Shown here one piece after another: positions 45,584 through 56,058 of a stretch of DNA of 64,000 nucleotides (the stretch's first letter is position 1; every line of letters starts with the position of its first letter). Made by a program: the position numbers and the translations under genes. The notes below the pieces were generated by a model that worked only from the letters and a program-made list of their open reading frames with translations, was not told the origin of the DNA and did no database searches. Source of the DNA: an uncultured Marinifilum sp. GTDB taxonomy: Bacteria; Bacteroidota; Bacteroidia; Bacteroidales; Marinifilaceae. The stretch covers positions 2,778,923 to 2,842,922 of the forward strand of contig NZ_OY781918.1 in the NCBI RefSeq assembly GCF_963677195.1. The letters are read 5' to 3'.

Positions 45584-47446
45584 ATGAGTAAAAAACGAGT
45601 TAGCCTTTTCAGGAATATCACACAGTTTTCTGTTTTAGGACTGATTATACTATTTTTTATAGGGAATCAAATTGGATTAAGCGTAGTCGATTTTGAGACC
45701 TATTGTCCGATGGGAGGAATACAGGCATTATTAACTTTAATGCAAGATGGCATTATCGCCTGTAATATGACAGTTACCCAAATGGTGATGGGAGTTATTT
45801 TTCTGGTAACTGTATTGGTTTTGGGTAAATTGTTTTGCAGTCACCTGTGTCCGCTGGGAACAGTATCCGAATGGTTAGGCAAGTTAGGCGATAAATTAAA
45901 AATCCGTAAAGATATAAATGGTGTGCCAGATAAAGCACTAAGAAGTTTGAAGTATATATTACTGTTTTTAACTCTTACCATTACTTTAAAAACAGGAGAA
46001 TTGTTTTGTAAAACTTACGATCCTTTTTATGGAAGTGTAACGATGTTTGGGCATAGAGTAAACTATTTATTTGCCACAATTTCAATCTCTGTTTTTGTAT
46101 TAGGATCTGTAATTTTCAGATTATTCTGGTGTAAGTATTTATGTCCGCTGGGAGCAATTTCGAATATTTTTAAATATTGGATAAGTGTTAGTGTTGTAAT
46201 TGTTGTTATGACAGCAATGTATTTTTTCGAAGTAGGAATTGATATTGCATATGTTTTTGGAATTATTTGTTTGATAGGATATGTGCTCGAGATATTTAAA
46301 ATAGATACCAAACAGCAATCTGTACTTAAAATAACTCGTCATTCTCATACTTGTATCGATTGTGGATTGTGCTCACGAACCTGCCCTCAGGGAATCGATG
46401 TTGCAGACCTTGAAATGGTAAAGCATCCCGATTGTAATCTTTGTGGAGATTGTGTCTCGGCTTGTCCTAAAGAAGGAGCTCTTACTTTAAACGAAAAGTT
46501 AAATGTAAAATGGTTGCCTTCTCTAATTGTTGTGGTTCTTTTTGTAATAGGTTTAATAATAGCTGGTCAGTTTAATTTACCTACAGTTTCAAAATCATGG
46601 GGAAGTCCTGCTCAAATGGAGAAATCGAAGGAATTTACCTTAAATCACATGAGCCATTTAACATGTTTTAGCAGCTCTATGGGATTTGTACGCCAAATGA
46701 AAGAAGTGGAGGGTATTCTGGGTGTTTCTACCTATATCGGCGATAAAAAAGCAGAGATAACTTACGATACAACAAAAATTGACGAGCTAAGCATTCGTAA
46801 AATGTTGTACAGTCGATCAAAGCAATTTATTCATGCGCCAGAATTAAATCAGGAATTGGTTGTTCACAAACTTCGAATAGCAAAATATTTAACCAAAGAC
46901 GATCTAGCTATTATGGCAGAAGCTCTTAAAGAAGAAAAAGTTTATCAGCTCGAGACACAGTTCGATTCAGAAGTTAGAATGCTTGCTTTTTGCGATGCAA
47001 ATGTAAGCGAATCGGATATTGAAAACTTAATTGCTTCAATTAAATATCGAAGAAGTAATTCTTTCGAAGTTAAAGATGTAGTGAAATCTGCCATTCCGAT
47101 TAATGGTTTAGGTTTAATGAAGCGAACATTTAAAAAGTATAAAGCAATATTTAACGATTATAAAACTTACCCAAGGGAGCAGTTAAGATCTGTTCTGTTA
47201 GAGCTTGATGATTTTCCTAAAAATGAAAGCAAATTTAAGGAGCTTGCTAATCATGTTGCTAAAAAATATAAGGGTGTTGTTGGTATTACGGCAGCCTATG
47301 AAGATAAACCAGAAGTAAGATTCTTCTACATAGAAGGAATGGTTGACCCTCAGGAAATTGCTGATTGGGCTTCTCAGAAAGAGATGACTTTGGTGTATAC
47401 AACCGGAGAAATAGAGCAGGTAGAGAATCCATATACATTTAAATAA
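45584..47446 (+). CDS. membrane polyferredoxin (NapH/CcoG-like) with C-terminal HMA-like region
   Basis: The 620-residue protein has about six transmembrane helices in residues 10-240, with CPMGG and two HLCPLG/KYLCPLG motifs characteristic of NapH/YccM/CcoG-type electron carriers. Two [4Fe-4S] clusters follow (CIDCGLCSRTCPQ near 257 and CNLCGDCVSACPKEG near 284), then another helix near 310-330. The last ~280 residues contain a ferredoxin-like fold resembling heavy-metal-associated domains, but with TCFSSSM in place of MxCxxC. It probably moves electrons across the membrane. It is 39 bp ahead of SusC and co-transcribed with it. Confidence 0.85.
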   Translation: MSKKRVSLFRNITQFSVLGLIILFFIGNQIGLSVVDFETYCPMGGIQALLTLMQDGIIACNMTVTQMVMGVIFLVTVLVLGKLFCSHLCPLGTVSEWLGKLGDKLKIRKDINGVPDKALRSLKYILLFLTLTITLKTGELFCKTYDPFYGSVTMFGHRVNYLFATISISVFVLGSVIFRLFWCKYLCPLGAISNIFKYWISVSVVIVVMTAMYFFEVGIDIAYVFGIICLIGYVLEIFKIDTKQQSVLKITRHSHTCIDCGLCSRTCPQGIDVADLEMVKHPDCNLCGDCVSACPKEGALTLNEKLNVKWLPSLIVVVLFVIGLIIAGQFNLPTVSKSWGSPAQMEKSKEFTLNHMSHLTCFSSSMGFVRQMKEVEGILGVSTYIGDKKAEITYDTTKIDELSIRKMLYSRSKQFIHAPELNQELVVHKLRIAKYLTKDDLAIMAEALKEEKVYQLETQFDSEVRMLAFCDANVSESDIENLIASIKYRRSNSFEVKDVVKSAIPINGLGLMKRTFKKYKAIFNDYKTYPREQLRSVLLELDDFPKNESKFKELANHVAKKYKGVVGITAAYEDKPEVRFFYIEGMVDPQEIADWASQKEMTLVYTTGEIEQVENPYTFK

Positions 47447-47485
47447 AAATATTATCCCCCAATAGAATCATTAAATAACTAGTCT

Positions 47486-50470
47486 ATGTCAAGAATTTAT
47501 TTAATAGCATTTCTTGTTTGCCTTCAGTTCCAAGTTTTTGCCCAGGGACTGATGGTAACAGGAAAAGTAACTGAAGCAAGCGATAAGCTTGGTATGCCTG
47601 GTGTTACAGTGCTAGAAAAAGGCACATCGAATGGTGTTACCACTGATATCGATGGTAAATACAAATTAAAACTGACCAAAAAAGATGCAGTATTACTGTT
47701 TTCATTTATTGGGTACGAAACTCAGTTTATAGCGGTAAAAGGTCAGTCTGTTATCAATGTAAAATTAAAATCTGCCGATCAGAAACTAGGCGAAGTAGTT
47801 GTGCTTGGTTATGGTAGCGTAAAATCGCGTGAAGCGGTTGTAGGTTCGGTAGAGCAGGTAAAATCAGACGATTTATTAAAGCACTCTAATGCACAAAGTG
47901 TCGACCAGATGCTGGAAGGACAAGTTGCAGGTGTGTATTTGGAATCGGAAGATGGAAACCCAAACAGCCCGATAAAAGTTCGTATTCGTGGTAACAGTTC
48001 ATTGCCTGATTTGGGTTCCAATATTACTGCATCAAGTGAACCATTGTACATATTGGATGGAGTACCATTGATTGATGCTTTTGATCCAAGTCAAAATATT
48101 ACAGGTTCTGATGAGGTGATAACAACGAACCCTTTGGCTTTGATTAACCCTGATGATATTGAATCGGTATCGATTTTGAAAGATGCTTCGGCAGCGGCTA
48201 TTTATGGTGCTAATGCGGCAAATGGTGTTGTGATTATCACCACCAAGAAAGGACAAAGAGGAAAAACAAAGGTGAGTTTTTCTCACAAAACTTTGTTGAG
48301 CAATCCAATTAATAAAGTACAGTACTTAAATACCGATCAGTTTGTTGAATTGTCTACCGAATTTTATCGCAATTCGGGTTATTCAGAAGAAAGTATTCCT
48401 GATTTGGTGGGAAGAACAGATGTATATACGAATTGGAGAGATTTAACCCTTCAAAATTCAATGTCTCATCAATCCAATTTGAGTATTTCAGGAGGAACCG
48501 ATAAGGCTACCTATCGTTTGTCAATTGGTTATAAGGACAATGAAACTACTACCAAAGGGAACGATTCGGAGGCTATTACAACTCGTATAAGTTTGAATGC
48601 TGAATTGGCCAAAGGTGTAAGATTATCTTATAATGGTGGTATTTCTACATTTAAATCTGATAAATATTCAGCCTTTGCAACTTATGCATTTAAACCAAAT
48701 ATTCCGGTTTACGATGAGGATGGTAATTATACCTTAATGGATTCCTATGCCAATCCATTGGCTGATTTGGAACAGAATACCAATCAATCAGAAAAGTTTT
48801 ATACCAATAACAGTGTAAAACTGGATATCGATATCACTAAGAACTTGAAATCATCCAGTATGTTTGGTTTGGATTATACCAATAACAAGCAGTATACTTT
48901 TTATTCTGAGGAAAACGGACGTGGTGATGACAAAGGTGGTTACATTAAAGAAAGACGAAGTGAAAACAAGAACTGGATTACTTATACGCAGCTGGAATAT
49001 AATGGTACCTATAAGCATCATACATTTGGAGCTTCGGCTGGTATTCAGTTAAAGCACGACGATTCGAACAGTACCACTGCACAGGAAGAAAATTTGGTAA
49101 CCGAAAAAATTAAAATTTTGGGTCAGGCGCCGGATGATGAGGATAGTAAGGTTAGTGCCAGTGAGAGTGAGAGTGCTATGCGTTCCTATTATGGAAGAAT
49201 CAACTATGATTTCAACAAAAAGTACTTCATGTCAATCAATTATCGTGCTGATGCAACCTCTTATTTTGGTGGAGATCAACAAGTAGAAAATTTTGCTTCT
49301 ATTGGAGGTTCGTGGATTGTATCGAAGGAGAATTTTTGGATTAAAAATGACATTGTCAACTTCGTAAAACTAAAAGCATCTTACGGTAAGTTGGGGAACG
49401 CAAAAGTGGGATCTTTTTCTGCTAGAGGATTGTATAGCTATAACACATCATCCAATTACAATGGAAAATTGGTAGCAACGCCATATTCTGCTCCTAATGA
49501 AGAGTTAGGCTGGCAAACTTCATACAAATTCAATCTAGGTTTAACCGCTAAAATTTTAAAGAAGTTCAATTTGGAGGTAGAATATTACAACAACAAAACC
49601 AAAGATGGAATTCTGTCTTTAAATGTACCACCGGAAACAGGATGGAATCAAATTTCGGTAAATACTGCCGATTTAACCAACTATGGATTTGAGTTTACTT
49701 TAAAAGCAAATAACATTAAGCTGGGAGAAGTTCGTTGGAATTCCAATTTTAATGTTGGCTTTAACAAGAGTAGATTGGATCGTTTGTCATCTTATGCAGA
49801 TCGATTTACTTCAAGCAATGCTGGTTTAATTGTAGGAGAGTCTACCTCATTGGTGATGGGTTACGAATATGCAGGAGTGAATCCCGACAATGGTAATCCT
49901 CAATGGTATATGGAAGATGGTTCAATTACAGAAGATAATTCTCTGTTGACAGGTGTTACAAATGAGAGAGTTATTATTGGGAAAAGCAACCCTGATTTTA
50001 GTGGAGGTTTCTCTAATAGCTTTAAATACAAAGGATTCAACCTGAACTTTATGATTTCTTACGAGTATGGAGCAGACAAATTAATGCCTTATGCTGCAAG
50101 AGATATGGAAAAAGAGAAGCAATTGTATTTATACAATAAGAGTATAAATCTGTTGGACAGATGGCAAAATCCTGGAGATATTACAAATATCCCAAGATTG
50201 GCACAAGATGTTTCCTTTAACGATAGTAGTTCCAGATATCTGTACGATCAAACAAATATTTCTTTGCGTTCAGTATCCTTAAACTATAGTTTTCCAAGAC
50301 ATATTTGTGAGTCAATTAAACTGGCAAATGCTTCAATTGGTGTTAATGTATCAAACATTTATACATGGTACCGAGAAGGTAGTGTGTCTGGTAGAAATGG
50401 AATTGCGGAGTATCGTTATCCATTCCCTCAGGCAAGAACATTTGCCTTTCAGTTGAAATTAGGAATTTAA
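47486..50470 (+). CDS. SusC/RagA-family TonB-dependent outer-membrane transporter
   Basis: The 994-residue protein has a signal peptide (MSRIYLIAFLVCLQFQVFAQ), a CarboxypepD_reg-like domain (about 22-105, VTGKVTEA...), a TonB-box/plug region with EVVVLGYGS (about 108) and SVSILKDASAAAIYGANAANG (typical of SusC plugs), and a C-terminal 22-strand barrel ending in an aromatic strand (FAFQLKLGI). It imports a SusD-captured substrate using TonB energy. The operon content (metalloprotease, dipeptidyl-peptidase) points to peptides rather than glycans, as with RagAB of Porphyromonas. Confidence 0.95.
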   Translation: MSRIYLIAFLVCLQFQVFAQGLMVTGKVTEASDKLGMPGVTVLEKGTSNGVTTDIDGKYKLKLTKKDAVLLFSFIGYETQFIAVKGQSVINVKLKSADQKLGEVVVLGYGSVKSREAVVGSVEQVKSDDLLKHSNAQSVDQMLEGQVAGVYLESEDGNPNSPIKVRIRGNSSLPDLGSNITASSEPLYILDGVPLIDAFDPSQNITGSDEVITTNPLALINPDDIESVSILKDASAAAIYGANAANGVVIITTKKGQRGKTKVSFSHKTLLSNPINKVQYLNTDQFVELSTEFYRNSGYSEESIPDLVGRTDVYTNWRDLTLQNSMSHQSNLSISGGTDKATYRLSIGYKDNETTTKGNDSEAITTRISLNAELAKGVRLSYNGGISTFKSDKYSAFATYAFKPNIPVYDEDGNYTLMDSYANPLADLEQNTNQSEKFYTNNSVKLDIDITKNLKSSSMFGLDYTNNKQYTFYSEENGRGDDKGGYIKERRSENKNWITYTQLEYNGTYKHHTFGASAGIQLKHDDSNSTTAQEENLVTEKIKILGQAPDDEDSKVSASESESAMRSYYGRINYDFNKKYFMSINYRADATSYFGGDQQVENFASIGGSWIVSKENFWIKNDIVNFVKLKASYGKLGNAKVGSFSARGLYSYNTSSNYNGKLVATPYSAPNEELGWQTSYKFNLGLTAKILKKFNLEVEYYNNKTKDGILSLNVPPETGWNQISVNTADLTNYGFEFTLKANNIKLGEVRWNSNFNVGFNKSRLDRLSSYADRFTSSNAGLIVGESTSLVMGYEYAGVNPDNGNPQWYMEDGSITEDNSLLTGVTNERVIIGKSNPDFSGGFSNSFKYKGFNLNFMISYEYGADKLMPYAARDMEKEKQLYLYNKSINLLDRWQNPGDITNIPRLAQDVSFNDSSSRYLYDQTNISLRSVSLNYSFPRHICESIKLANASIGVNVSNIYTWYREGSVSGRNGIAEYRYPFPQARTFAFQLKLGI

Positions 50471-50493
50471 TCATGATGTAAAAAAAGAGAAAT

Positions 50494-51924
50494 ATGAAAA
50501 AATTAATATACATAGGATTATTGGCATTGGGATTTGCATCATGTTCCGATTTTTTGGATGTGGAAGATGAAACCAAGATTTCCAATGATCAGTTATTTTC
50601 CACATTAAGTGGAGTTGAGGAAGCTTTAAATGGAGTTTATTACGTAATAGGGGATACAGATTATTACGGCAAACAAATGCTAATAGCAGCCGATATAAAA
50701 GGAGGGAATTTAAAATTTGATGATATTACCTTTGGGAATCCCTTCTCTTACTATTTTTTACCTGCATTTCAGTTTACGCATACGGCAATAGGAGAAGAAG
50801 ATTATTTGGAAGGTTGTTATGAGCACATTTACTCTGTAATTAGTGCAGCAAACAATGTAATCGAAAATATTGAGTATGCTGCAGATGCCAGTGAAACACA
50901 AAAATTACAGGCTGTTGCCGAGGCAAAAGCAATTAGAGCTTTGGCGCATTTCGATTTAACACGTTTGTATGCTCAGCCATACTCTTATTCGGCTAATGCA
51001 CAACACCTGGGAGTTCCTTATATGTTACAAAATATTGCTTGGGACCAATTGGTGTCACGTGATTTGTTATACGATAATTACGAAAACATTATTGCTGATT
51101 TACTGGAGGCAGAAGCAAATTTAGGAACTGCCATTGGTATTGAAGAGGCCAATTATGCAAAAGCTTACATGTCGAAAGTTGCAGCTCAGGCTTTGCTGGC
51201 CAGAGTTTATTTGTACAAAGGTGATTGGGATAACGCAAAAGCCTATGCAACCAAAGTAATTGAAGACGGAAGCATTTCTTTGCTGAGCAATTCTGAATAT
51301 GTGGATTCTTACCAAAGTCAAGATCCTACAAAAGAGGATATTTTTATAATAGATAATACGGGAATCAGTGCGGCAGCTCCTATGGCTACTACTATTGGAT
51401 TCCAAGATGACAGAACCTATCATTTATTGTTACCATCTAATGATATTATTGATTTATATGATGATGGTGATGTGAGAGGTGAGCTATTTGTTGAGCAGCT
51501 TGGTGAAAAAGTAACAACAAAGTGGGTTGAATTTTCGGATAAGGACAGATGTATTCCTGTAATTCGCCTGGCTGAGATGTATTTAATTAGAGCTGAGGCT
51601 TCCTTAAATCTTCCGGTTAGCGATGAAGTTCAGGCTCGTGCCGATTTGGATGTCATTCGTAAGCGTGCAAATCCTGCAGCATCAAATATTCAATTATCTG
51701 GCTCGGCTTTAAAAGAAGAATTATTCCAGGAAAGAAGGCGTGAGTTGGCCTTTGAAGGACATTTGTTCTACGATATTGTAAGAATGGGAAGAGACTTGAC
51801 AAGAGTTGATTGTAATGCTCTGTATAACGTAAATATCGATTATCCTAGTAATCTGTTTGTATTACCAATTCCTGAAGATGCTATGGAATACAATGATCAG
51901 ATGGTTCAAAATCCCGGATATTAA
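50494..51924 (+). CDS. SusD/RagB-family outer-membrane lipoprotein
   Basis: The 476-residue lipoprotein has lipobox GFASC (Cys17) and the family opening DFLDVEDETKISNDQLF. TPR-like helical repeats form the ligand-binding lid of SusC, and the C-terminal signature ELFQERRRELAFEGHLFYDIVRMGRD is near 405-430. It starts 23 bp after the SusC stop. It captures the substrate at the cell surface; ligand type is unknown from sequence alone. Confidence 0.95.
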   Translation: MKKLIYIGLLALGFASCSDFLDVEDETKISNDQLFSTLSGVEEALNGVYYVIGDTDYYGKQMLIAADIKGGNLKFDDITFGNPFSYYFLPAFQFTHTAIGEEDYLEGCYEHIYSVISAANNVIENIEYAADASETQKLQAVAEAKAIRALAHFDLTRLYAQPYSYSANAQHLGVPYMLQNIAWDQLVSRDLLYDNYENIIADLLEAEANLGTAIGIEEANYAKAYMSKVAAQALLARVYLYKGDWDNAKAYATKVIEDGSISLLSNSEYVDSYQSQDPTKEDIFIIDNTGISAAAPMATTIGFQDDRTYHLLLPSNDIIDLYDDGDVRGELFVEQLGEKVTTKWVEFSDKDRCIPVIRLAEMYLIRAEASLNLPVSDEVQARADLDVIRKRANPAASNIQLSGSALKEELFQERRRELAFEGHLFYDIVRMGRDLTRVDCNALYNVNIDYPSNLFVLPIPEDAMEYNDQMVQNPGY

Positions 51925-51954
51925 AAAATAAGAATACAAGTATATTTTATTAAA

Positions 51955-51984
51955 GGATCTTCCTGATTCCCCTTGGGAAGATCC
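51955..51984 (+). repeat. intercistronic hairpin between SusD and the Calx-beta gene
   Basis: GGATCTTCC (51955-51963) and GGAAGATCC (51976-51984) form a perfect 9-bp stem. There is no T run, so it is more likely an mRNA-stability or processing hairpin than a terminator. Confidence 0.6.
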
Positions 51985-52008
51985 CATAACCAAAAATCTA
52001 TTAACAAG

Positions 52009-53556
52009 ATGAAGAAAAGTTATTTAAACCTAATGTGGCTAATGGTAGCCGCACTAATCCTGGCAAGCTGTAGTGATGATGACGATCCTGTTATCCCTAA
52101 ATTATCCATTACTGCTGATGCAGTGGAAATTTCGGAAACAGCTACTTCTGCTCTAGTAGTGAAAGTAAATGCAGATGCCGTTCTTGAAACAGCTTATACA
52201 GTTGGTATCACCCTTTCGGGTACTGCAGTTGAGGGAGTAAACTATCAGGATATTGCAAAAACAGTAACCATTCCTGCAAATTCTTCTTCTGCTAACATTT
52301 TTGTGACTCCAATTAATGTTTCAGCTATTGAGGATAGTAAAGTTGTAAATATTGCATTGCAGGCAGCTACTGGTTATGAATTGTCTACTCCTGCTGATGT
52401 GGATATCACAATTGTTGACAATGCAAATCCACCATCGGACGCTCCTGAGGTTTCTTTTGGTACATCTGATATTGTAACCAACCCATACATGGAAGAAGTG
52501 AAAACCATTACTGTTGGTTTAAGCAAAGCATTTACTTCTGATTTGGTAATTCCATTGACAATTGATGGTGATTTGGCTGAAGGTACAGATTTCGAAATTG
52601 CTGGCTTAACAAACAATGCAATTATAATTCCTGCAGGTCAGGTTTCTGCTGAGTTTACTGTAACAATGAAGAATACTGCAGTTGTTGGTATGGATAAAAA
52701 TATCGATTTTGCATTTACTGCTCCAGCTGTAACCGACTATGTTGTTAAAGCAACAGAAAATACTGTATCTGTAAATGCTGTTGATCCTCAAGTTGATTTT
52801 TCTGTATGGTTTAATGAGGATAATAGATATAATTATCTATATGAATCAAGAGCAGAGAAAACACCTACTTATATTGCAAATGCTGATGCTTACAATTTGA
52901 AGAGATATTATTTTGATAAGACTGATACAGAGGATTCTCCTGAAGGATCATGGAATCTTTTGTCAGGTAACCATTATTTACATGTATCTTCTAACGACGA
53001 TAATCAATGGAGTGAAGTGATAAATATTCTTAAAAGATCTTTTGGAGAATATCGCATCGATATTGAACAGCAAGCTAGATATGAGATGCAGGCAGGTGAC
53101 TATTTAGGATTGACTAAGTTTTTCACCAATGAAGCTACTTACATGAAAACTGCGATTAAAGCAGACGAAGGTTGGTTCCGTTTCGTTTCTACTAATGCTG
53201 AATTAACTGAAGGAATTGTGGTTGTTCCTGCTCAAACATTAACTCTTTACAAGGCTGATCCACTAGTGTGGAAAGAAAAAACAACAGTTGACGTTGAGGG
53301 TGAAACTGAATCTTACTATGCATGGTATGCAGATTCAAATACGACGCAAGGAGACCTTTCTCAATCAACAATGGTAACACCAGTTTCTATTCAGGTTGCT
53401 AAGTCCATAGGTACTTACAATGCTGCAACAAAAGAAATTCAGGTTGATATAACTTTCACTTGTGATGATGCTGATTTGGACATTGACCCTAAATACATTT
53501 ACGAGCAAGATGGTGATACTTATACATTAAGAATTAAATACATTAACAGATACTAG
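52009..53556 (+). CDS. Calx-beta-domain surface lipoprotein
   Basis: The 515-residue lipoprotein (lipobox LILASC, Cys21, followed by SDDDD, an acidic +2 region that in Bacteroidota favours surface export) has two Calx-beta-like units (about 35-145 and 150-260; e.g. LSGTAVEGVNYQ and GDLAEGTDFEI). A unique C-terminal domain of ~250 residues, rich in Trp/Tyr, follows. Calx-beta domains often bind Ca2+ or act as spacers. It is in the position that surface binding proteins take in SusCD operons, so it likely binds the substrate at the surface. I start at ATG 52009, not 51973, to begin at the signal peptide. Confidence 0.85.
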   Translation: MKKSYLNLMWLMVAALILASCSDDDDPVIPKLSITADAVEISETATSALVVKVNADAVLETAYTVGITLSGTAVEGVNYQDIAKTVTIPANSSSANIFVTPINVSAIEDSKVVNIALQAATGYELSTPADVDITIVDNANPPSDAPEVSFGTSDIVTNPYMEEVKTITVGLSKAFTSDLVIPLTIDGDLAEGTDFEIAGLTNNAIIIPAGQVSAEFTVTMKNTAVVGMDKNIDFAFTAPAVTDYVVKATENTVSVNAVDPQVDFSVWFNEDNRYNYLYESRAEKTPTYIANADAYNLKRYYFDKTDTEDSPEGSWNLLSGNHYLHVSSNDDNQWSEVINILKRSFGEYRIDIEQQARYEMQAGDYLGLTKFFTNEATYMKTAIKADEGWFRFVSTNAELTEGIVVVPAQTLTLYKADPLVWKEKTTVDVEGETESYYAWYADSNTTQGDLSQSTMVTPVSIQVAKSIGTYNAATKEIQVDITFTCDDADLDIDPKYIYEQDGDTYTLRIKYINRY

Positions 53557-53572
53557 TATCTGCATAAAATTA

Positions 53573-53602
53573 AGAGTGATCGGTTTTTTAACCGATCACT
53601 CT
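53573..53602 (+). repeat. 13-bp intercistronic hairpin
   Basis: AGAGTGATCGGTT (53573-53585) and AACCGATCACTCT (53590-53602) form a perfect stem with a 4-nt loop, without a strong T tract. It could attenuate or process the transcript between the Calx-beta and metalloprotease genes. Confidence 0.7.
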
Positions 53603-53658
53603 ATTCAAAGAACAACTCAACCTTTCGGAGTATTCCGATATAAATAATACCCAAGCAA

Positions 53659-56010
53659 ATGTTTCGATTCAAATTATCAACTCTCTTCATTATTCTGGCA
53701 CTAAGCTTTTCGGCAAGTGCACAAACCAATAATGCAGCATTAGCAAAAAAATATCAGGCTTTGGTTAATAAAGCAGATATGAGTGATAACGGTTTTATTA
53801 GCGTTCATAAAAACGATAGTAAGCTGTGGCTCGAAATTCCTGATAGCATAATGGGAAGAGATTTGTTAATTGGCAGCCGGATAGAAGAAACTAGTTCTAC
53901 AAAAAGTGCGGTAGCGGGTCAAATGATGCACAATCCTATGATGGTACGATTCAGCCATGATAACAAGACTGTGTTTATGCATTTGATGGACAATCCGGTT
54001 TCGGTTGATAAGAACGACTCAATTGCCATTTCGTTTGATCGAAACAACAAGCAAACAGTAATGCATGCATTTAAAATTGAGGCGATAAATGCTGAAAATA
54101 ATGCTCGTGTAATCGATGTGACCAAATTTTTCAATTCTCAGATTTCTAAAATCTCACCTTTTGGAGGAGGTAGCCTGGGAAAAGCAATACCAGAAACAAC
54201 AAAAACAATAGATGCAAGAGCTTATTCACGTAATGTAGAAATTGTTACCCAAATGGGATTTTACGGAAAACGTAAACAGTTTATGTGCAGCATGCATCGC
54301 TCAATAGTATTACTTCCTAAAGAACCTATGAGACCACGTTTATCAAGTAAGCAAATAGGTTATTACGACGAAGTAAAAAAAGAATTATCCTCTAATTATA
54401 TGAATTCGAAATCGTATGGCTATATTAAACGATGGAGAATAGAGGCAAAAAAAGAAGATATTAAACGCCATAAAAATGGACAATTGGTTGAACCTAAAAA
54501 ACCAATAATTTATTATTTAGACAATTCTATTCCTGAAAAATGGAAACCTTATATAAAAGCCGGAATTGAAGACTGGCAAATGGCATTTGAAAAAATTGGA
54601 TTTAAGAATGCAATCGTAGCAAAGGATTATCCGTTAAATGATACGTCTTTCCATGCCAACGATTTTACAAATAACTGCTTTAGATACATTACAACCGAAA
54701 AGGCAAATGCCATGGGAAATGCCTGGATTGATCCACGTTCTGGTGAGATTATTCAGGGAGATGTGTTATTTTACCACAATGTAATTAGCAAATTGTATCA
54801 GTGGCGTTTTGCACAAACTGCAGCCTGCGATCCAGCTATTCGTGGTGATGTAAAAGATGTAGATGAAAAAATATTAGGAGATTTAATTCGTTATGCTACA
54901 GCTCATGAAATTGGTCATTGTCTGGGCATGAAACACAACTATCGTGCATCTTATGCTTTTCCTGTAGATTCGTTACGTTCTGCAAGCTTTACTCACAAAT
55001 ATGGAACTACAGCTTCGATTATGGATTATGCCCGAAACAATTATATTGCTCAACCCGAAGATAAAGGAGTAAAATTAACACCTCCTTTGTTGGGGATTTT
55101 CGATTATTTCTCGATTAAATGGGCATATCAGCCAATTTACGAAGCAAATACTCCCGAGGAAGAAAGTGCAACTTTAAACAAGTGGTTCCAGGAGCGTAGT
55201 AAGGATGATATGTATCTGTTCGGAACTAAAAACGGAATGGGCGATGGTACGTTAGATCCTTCAGTTTTGACAGAATCTTTGGGGAATGATGTTGTAAAGG
55301 CAAGTCGTTACGGTGCTGCCAATACAAAGGTCATTATGAAAAACTTAATTGAGTGGACTGCAGCGGATGAGCTTGGTAATGATTATTTTAGATGGATGTA
55401 CGATGGCGTAATCAAGCAATACAATAGATATTTTAAGCATGCCGAAGCTCGTTTGGGCGGTATGTATGAATTTGATGTTACCAACGAAACACACCCCGAA
55501 AAGTATGTGGCAGTAAGTCGTGATAAGCAAAAAGAGGCTTTGGATTACATCATGGATGAATTGTTGACTCAATACAATTGGATGAAAACCGAAGAGTTTG
55601 AAAAAAGACTGGGAAGCCTAGATCGTGAGATCATGAAATCGCAAGGGAAAATAATTCAAGGCTTGTTGAATCGTGCTGTTTTAGTAAGAATGAATACTTG
55701 TGCGAGTCAATCAGACGATCCATACATAGTAAGTGAATATTTAGGTGATATTACAGATAGATTGTTTAATGTATCAAAGGAAGTTCAGGAAACTGCCTGG
55801 ATGCGTAACCTTCAGGTTGAATATGTGAAAGGTTTACAGAAATTGCTTGAAGACAATGCTAAAGATAGTGGTCATGTATTTAATAATCTGATCATGGCTG
55901 ACATTAAAGCGGAATTAGATGCAATAAAAAATATTGCAAACAAAAGAAGCGAAAAAGGAAGTGATGAGGTGAAGAAGCATTTCGCTTTCCTTAGATATAT
56001 TCTGGAATAG
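53659..56010 (+). CDS. secreted zinc-dependent metalloprotease (DUF5117/DUF4953 type)
   Basis: The 783-residue protein has a signal peptide (MFRFKLSTLFIILALSFSASAQ), DUF5118/5117-like N-terminal regions and a catalytic domain with HEIGHCLGMKH: His416 and His420 plus His426, the metzincin-style third ligand, with Glu417 as the base and a downstream Met-turn-like SIMDYAR (about 456). A long helical C-terminal part follows. It should cut proteins or large peptides in the periplasm or at the surface to supply SusCD. It lies 102 bp after the Calx-beta gene. Confidence 0.9.
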   Translation: MFRFKLSTLFIILALSFSASAQTNNAALAKKYQALVNKADMSDNGFISVHKNDSKLWLEIPDSIMGRDLLIGSRIEETSSTKSAVAGQMMHNPMMVRFSHDNKTVFMHLMDNPVSVDKNDSIAISFDRNNKQTVMHAFKIEAINAENNARVIDVTKFFNSQISKISPFGGGSLGKAIPETTKTIDARAYSRNVEIVTQMGFYGKRKQFMCSMHRSIVLLPKEPMRPRLSSKQIGYYDEVKKELSSNYMNSKSYGYIKRWRIEAKKEDIKRHKNGQLVEPKKPIIYYLDNSIPEKWKPYIKAGIEDWQMAFEKIGFKNAIVAKDYPLNDTSFHANDFTNNCFRYITTEKANAMGNAWIDPRSGEIIQGDVLFYHNVISKLYQWRFAQTAACDPAIRGDVKDVDEKILGDLIRYATAHEIGHCLGMKHNYRASYAFPVDSLRSASFTHKYGTTASIMDYARNNYIAQPEDKGVKLTPPLLGIFDYFSIKWAYQPIYEANTPEEESATLNKWFQERSKDDMYLFGTKNGMGDGTLDPSVLTESLGNDVVKASRYGAANTKVIMKNLIEWTAADELGNDYFRWMYDGVIKQYNRYFKHAEARLGGMYEFDVTNETHPEKYVAVSRDKQKEALDYIMDELLTQYNWMKTEEFEKRLGSLDREIMKSQGKIIQGLLNRAVLVRMNTCASQSDDPYIVSEYLGDITDRLFNVSKEVQETAWMRNLQVEYVKGLQKLLEDNAKDSGHVFNNLIMADIKAELDAIKNIANKRSEKGSDEVKKHFAFLRYILE

Positions 56011-56058
56011 TAGAACAAATCACTATTAAAATTTATTCCTATCCCGATTGTTAGCAGG

